This document shows, piece by piece, positions 61,942-64,000 of a stretch of 64,000 nt of DNA. The translations under genes and the position numbers were made by a program. Origin of the DNA: Onishia taeanensis (GTDB taxonomy: Bacteria; Pseudomonadota; Gammaproteobacteria; Pseudomonadales; Halomonadaceae); the NCBI RefSeq assembly GCF_003268885.1, contig NZ_QLSX01000001.1:186001-250000 (forward strand), written 5' to 3'. Every line of letters starts with the position of its first letter. Positions within the stretch are counted from its first letter, which is position 1. The notes below the pieces were generated by a model. It searched no databases, had not been told where the DNA came from, and saw nothing but the letters and a program-made list of their open reading frames with translations.

Positions 61942-63759
61942 CTAGTCGTTCACCTTGAGCACGGCGAGGAAGGCATCTTGCGGGATCTCGACCCGACCCA
62001 CCTGTTTCATGCGTTTCTTACCCGCTTTCTGCTTCTCGAGCAGTTTCTTCTTGCGGGATGCGTCGCCGCCATAGCACTTGGCGGTCACGTTCTTGCGCAG
62101 TGCCTTGACCGTCGAACGGGCCACGACCTGTCCGCCGATCGCCGCCTGAATCGCAACGTCGAACATCTGGCGCGGGATCAGCTCTTTCATCTTTTCGACC
62201 AGCAGGCGACCACGGGAATGAGCATGATCACGGTGGATGATCACCGCAAGGGCATCGACTCGATCGCCGTTGATCAGCACGTCCAGGCGAACCAGCTTGG
62301 CGGCCTCGAAGCGCTCGAAGCTGTAATCAAGTGACGCATAGCCCTTGGTGATCGACTTCAGACGGTCGAAGAAGTCCATCACCACCTCGGACATGGGCAG
62401 TTCGTAGGTCAGCTGAATCTGACTGCCCAGGAACTGCATGTCGAGCTGGGTGCCGCGGCGCTGCTCACATTCGGTGATGACGTTACCGACGAATTCCTGG
62501 GGCACCAGAATGCTGGCCCGCACCACCGGCTCACGCATCTCGTCGACGTTGGCCATATCCGGCAGCTTGGAGGGGTTGGAGACGTAGTTGACCTCGCCGT
62601 TATCCATCGCCAGTTCGTAGACCACCGTGGGCGCCGTGGTCAGCAGGTCGAGATTGTATTCCCGCTCCAGGCGCTCCTGGATGATCTCCATGTGCAGGGT
62701 GCCGAGGAAGCCGACACGAAAGCCGAAGCCCAGAGCGTCAGAGTTCTCGGGCTCATAGCCCAGGGATGCATCATTGAGTGCCAGTTTTTCGAGGGCATCG
62801 CGGAAGTCCTCGTAGTCATCGGCGCTGACCGGGAACATGCCCGCATAGACCTGCGGCTTGACCTTCTGGAAGCCTGGCAGGCGCGGCACATCCGGCGTCT
62901 TGGTGTGGGTGATGGTGTCACCCACCGGAGCGCCATGAATATCCTTGATGCCGGCGACCACAAAACCGACCTCACCGGCCCGTAGGATGCCGGTTTCCTT
63001 GCGCAGCGGCGTGAAGATACCCACCTCGCCGACCGGCCAATCGCGGCCTGTCGAGGTCATGCGGATCTTTTCGCCCTTCTTCAGGGTGCCGTCGAAGACC
63101 CGCACCAGCGAGACCACGCCCAGATAGTTGTCGAACCAGGAGTCGACGATCAGCGCCTGCAGCGGTGCGTCCCGGTCTCCCTTGGGTGCCGGAATGTCGC
63201 GCACCAGACGCTCGAGCAGGCCTTCCATGCCCATGCCGCTCTTGGCTGAAACCTGACAGGCATCGGTGGCGTCCAGGCCGATGATCTCTTCGATCTCCTT
63301 GCTCACCTTGTCCGGGTCGGCCTGGGGCAAGTCCATCTTGTTGAGTACCGGCAACACCTCGAGACCCTGCTCCACGGCGGTGTAGCAGTTAGCCACGGAC
63401 TGCGCCTCGACCCCCTGACCGGCATCGACCACCAGCAGTGCGCCCTCACAGGCGTAGAGCGAACGGGAGACTTCATAGGAGAAATCGACGTGCCCCGGGG
63501 TATCGATGAAGTTGAGCTGGTAAGTCTTACCATCTTCAGCCTGGTAATCCAGGGTGACCGACTGTGCCTTGATGGTGATGCCACGCTCGCGCTCGATATC
63601 CATCGAGTCGAGCACCTGCTCCTTGAGCTCGCGATCGGTCAGGCCGCCGCAGATCTGGATGATGCGATCCGAGAGGGTCGACTTGCCATGATCGATGTGG
63701 GCGATGATCGAGAAGTTACGGATCAAGCTCAGGTCTTTGCTCGTTGCGTTGTTGCTCAT
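61942..63759 (-). CDS. lepA: elongation factor 4
   Basis: 605 residues (E. coli 599). Translational GTPase that back-translocates or helps mature ribosomes. G1 [10 protein letters not shown]3 DTPGHVDF and G4 NKMDLP are intact, followed by the EF-G-like domains and the LepA-specific C-terminus ([24 protein letters not shown]). First gene of the lepA-acpS cluster. Confidence 0.98.
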   Translation of the reverse strand: MSNNATSKDLSLIRNFSIIAHIDHGKSTLSDRIIQICGGLTDRELKEQVLDSMDIERERGITIKAQSVTLDYQAEDGKTYQLNFIDTPGHVDFSYEVSRSLYACEGALLVVDAGQGVEAQSVANCYTAVEQGLEVLPVLNKMDLPQADPDKVSKEIEEIIGLDATDACQVSAKSGMGMEGLLERLVRDIPAPKGDRDAPLQALIVDSWFDNYLGVVSLVRVFDGTLKKGEKIRMTSTGRDWPVGEVGIFTPLRKETGILRAGEVGFVVAGIKDIHGAPVGDTITHTKTPDVPRLPGFQKVKPQVYAGMFPVSADDYEDFRDALEKLALNDASLGYEPENSDALGFGFRVGFLGTLHMEIIQERLEREYNLDLLTTAPTVVYELAMDNGEVNYVSNPSKLPDMANVDEMREPVVRASILVPQEFVGNVITECEQRRGTQLDMQFLGSQIQLTYELPMSEVVMDFFDRLKSITKGYASLDYSFERFEAAKLVRLDVLINGDRVDALAVIIHRDHAHSRGRLLVEKMKELIPRQMFDVAIQAAIGGQVVARSTVKALRKNVTAKCYGGDASRKKKLLEKQKAGKKRMKQVGRVEIPQDAFLAVLKVND

Positions 63760-63904
63760 GCACAGTCATCCGGTTCTTGGTACGCATCCCGGCGACCATC
63801 GGGCAAGGCCCGATGGGTGGGGCGTCTTGAAAAAGAATGCCGGCATTGTACCGGCAAGGGCTCGACAGGAACAGCGACGCCGCCGGGAAGGTCCTTCCAA
63901 CGAA

Positions 63905-63928
63905 CGACGGGGCCCGCAGGCCCCGTCG
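63905..63928 (-). terminator. hairpin downstream of the partial protease gene
   Basis: Perfect 10-bp stem CGACGGGGCC/GGCCCCGTCG with a 4-nt loop, 17 bp past the stop codon of the truncated gene at the window edge. On the minus strand it is followed by TTCGTT, only weakly U-rich. Confidence 0.6.
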
Positions 63929-63944
63929 ATGGTGTCGAGTGAGG

Positions 63945-64000
63945 TTACTCGTCGGCCTCGAGCCGCAGCGCGACATACAGGGAGCGGCCCTCACGATAGA
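63945..64000 (-). CDS. C-terminal end of a gene running off the window (possibly DegQ/MucD-type protease)
   Basis: Only the last 17-18 codons are visible, reading YREGRSLYVALRLEADE and a TAA stop at 63945-63947. The ending resembles a PDZ-domain terminus, and in pseudomonads mucD lies directly upstream of lepA. The identity therefore rests mainly on synteny. Confidence 0.5.
   Translation of the reverse strand, partial: YREGRSLYVALRLEADE

Overview
The window is about 64 kb of GC-rich gammaproteobacterial chromosome. Gene content and order point to a halophilic Halomonadaceae member (Halomonas or a close relative). The leuS-lptE-holA, cysM-rlmD-relA-mazG beside a BarA/GacS kinase, and lepA-lepB-rnc-era-recO-pdxJ-acpS blocks follow the Pseudomonas/Halomonas order, and there is a complete osmoprotectant ABC transporter. 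The genus is inferred from order and composition only; no tRNA, rRNA or CRISPR array was seen.

Layout. 1-3.7 kb: 5' part of leuC, a divergent LysR regulator and an unrecognised membrane protein. 3.8-8.8 kb: zinc-ribbon protein divergent from leuS-lptE-holA. 8.9-10.9 kb: an unrecognised large protein with a papain-like Cys/His/Asn arrangement. 11.3-17.3 kb: four-gene quaternary-amine ABC importer with a clear terminator, then an MmgE/PrpD protein and a C-N hydrolase. 17.3-30.8 kb: small metabolic and stress genes (HPP protein, PA2779/PA2778 pair, YjbQ, Old Yellow Enzyme, an AMP-phosphorylase-like/PRPP-synthetase-like pair, GNAT, YrbL, DsbA-like, NDUFA9-like, redoxin, pirin, PEBP). 30.8-34.2 kb: an accessory patch with an attC-like site, a 5'-truncated RES toxin gene, a decayed IS3 remnant, a DUF6325-like/LuxR-type regulator and a frameshifted VOC gene. 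34.3-42.4 kb: PAS-GGDEF enzyme, a catabolic cluster (2OG-Fe(II) oxygenase, DddP-like M24 protein, CoA-acylating aldehyde dehydrogenase) under a divergent LysR gene, then small genes and an exported pyrophosphatase. 42.4-48.9 kb: fadBA and ppc. 49-64 kb: stringent-response and housekeeping operons and a frameshifted BarA/GacS-type kinase.

The most unusual feature is a recurrent family of short tandem arrays with periods of 12 or 15 bp (positions 7092, 21361, 24855, 27598 and 57327). They lie in intergenic DNA, often starting at or just after a stop codon, and each has a different unit. Units of the same length are also duplicated in frame inside rlmD, lepB and the Old Yellow Enzyme gene. The other leading candidates for follow-up are the 36-39.5 kb catabolic cluster, the attC/RES/IS3 patch and the 655-residue papain-like protein.
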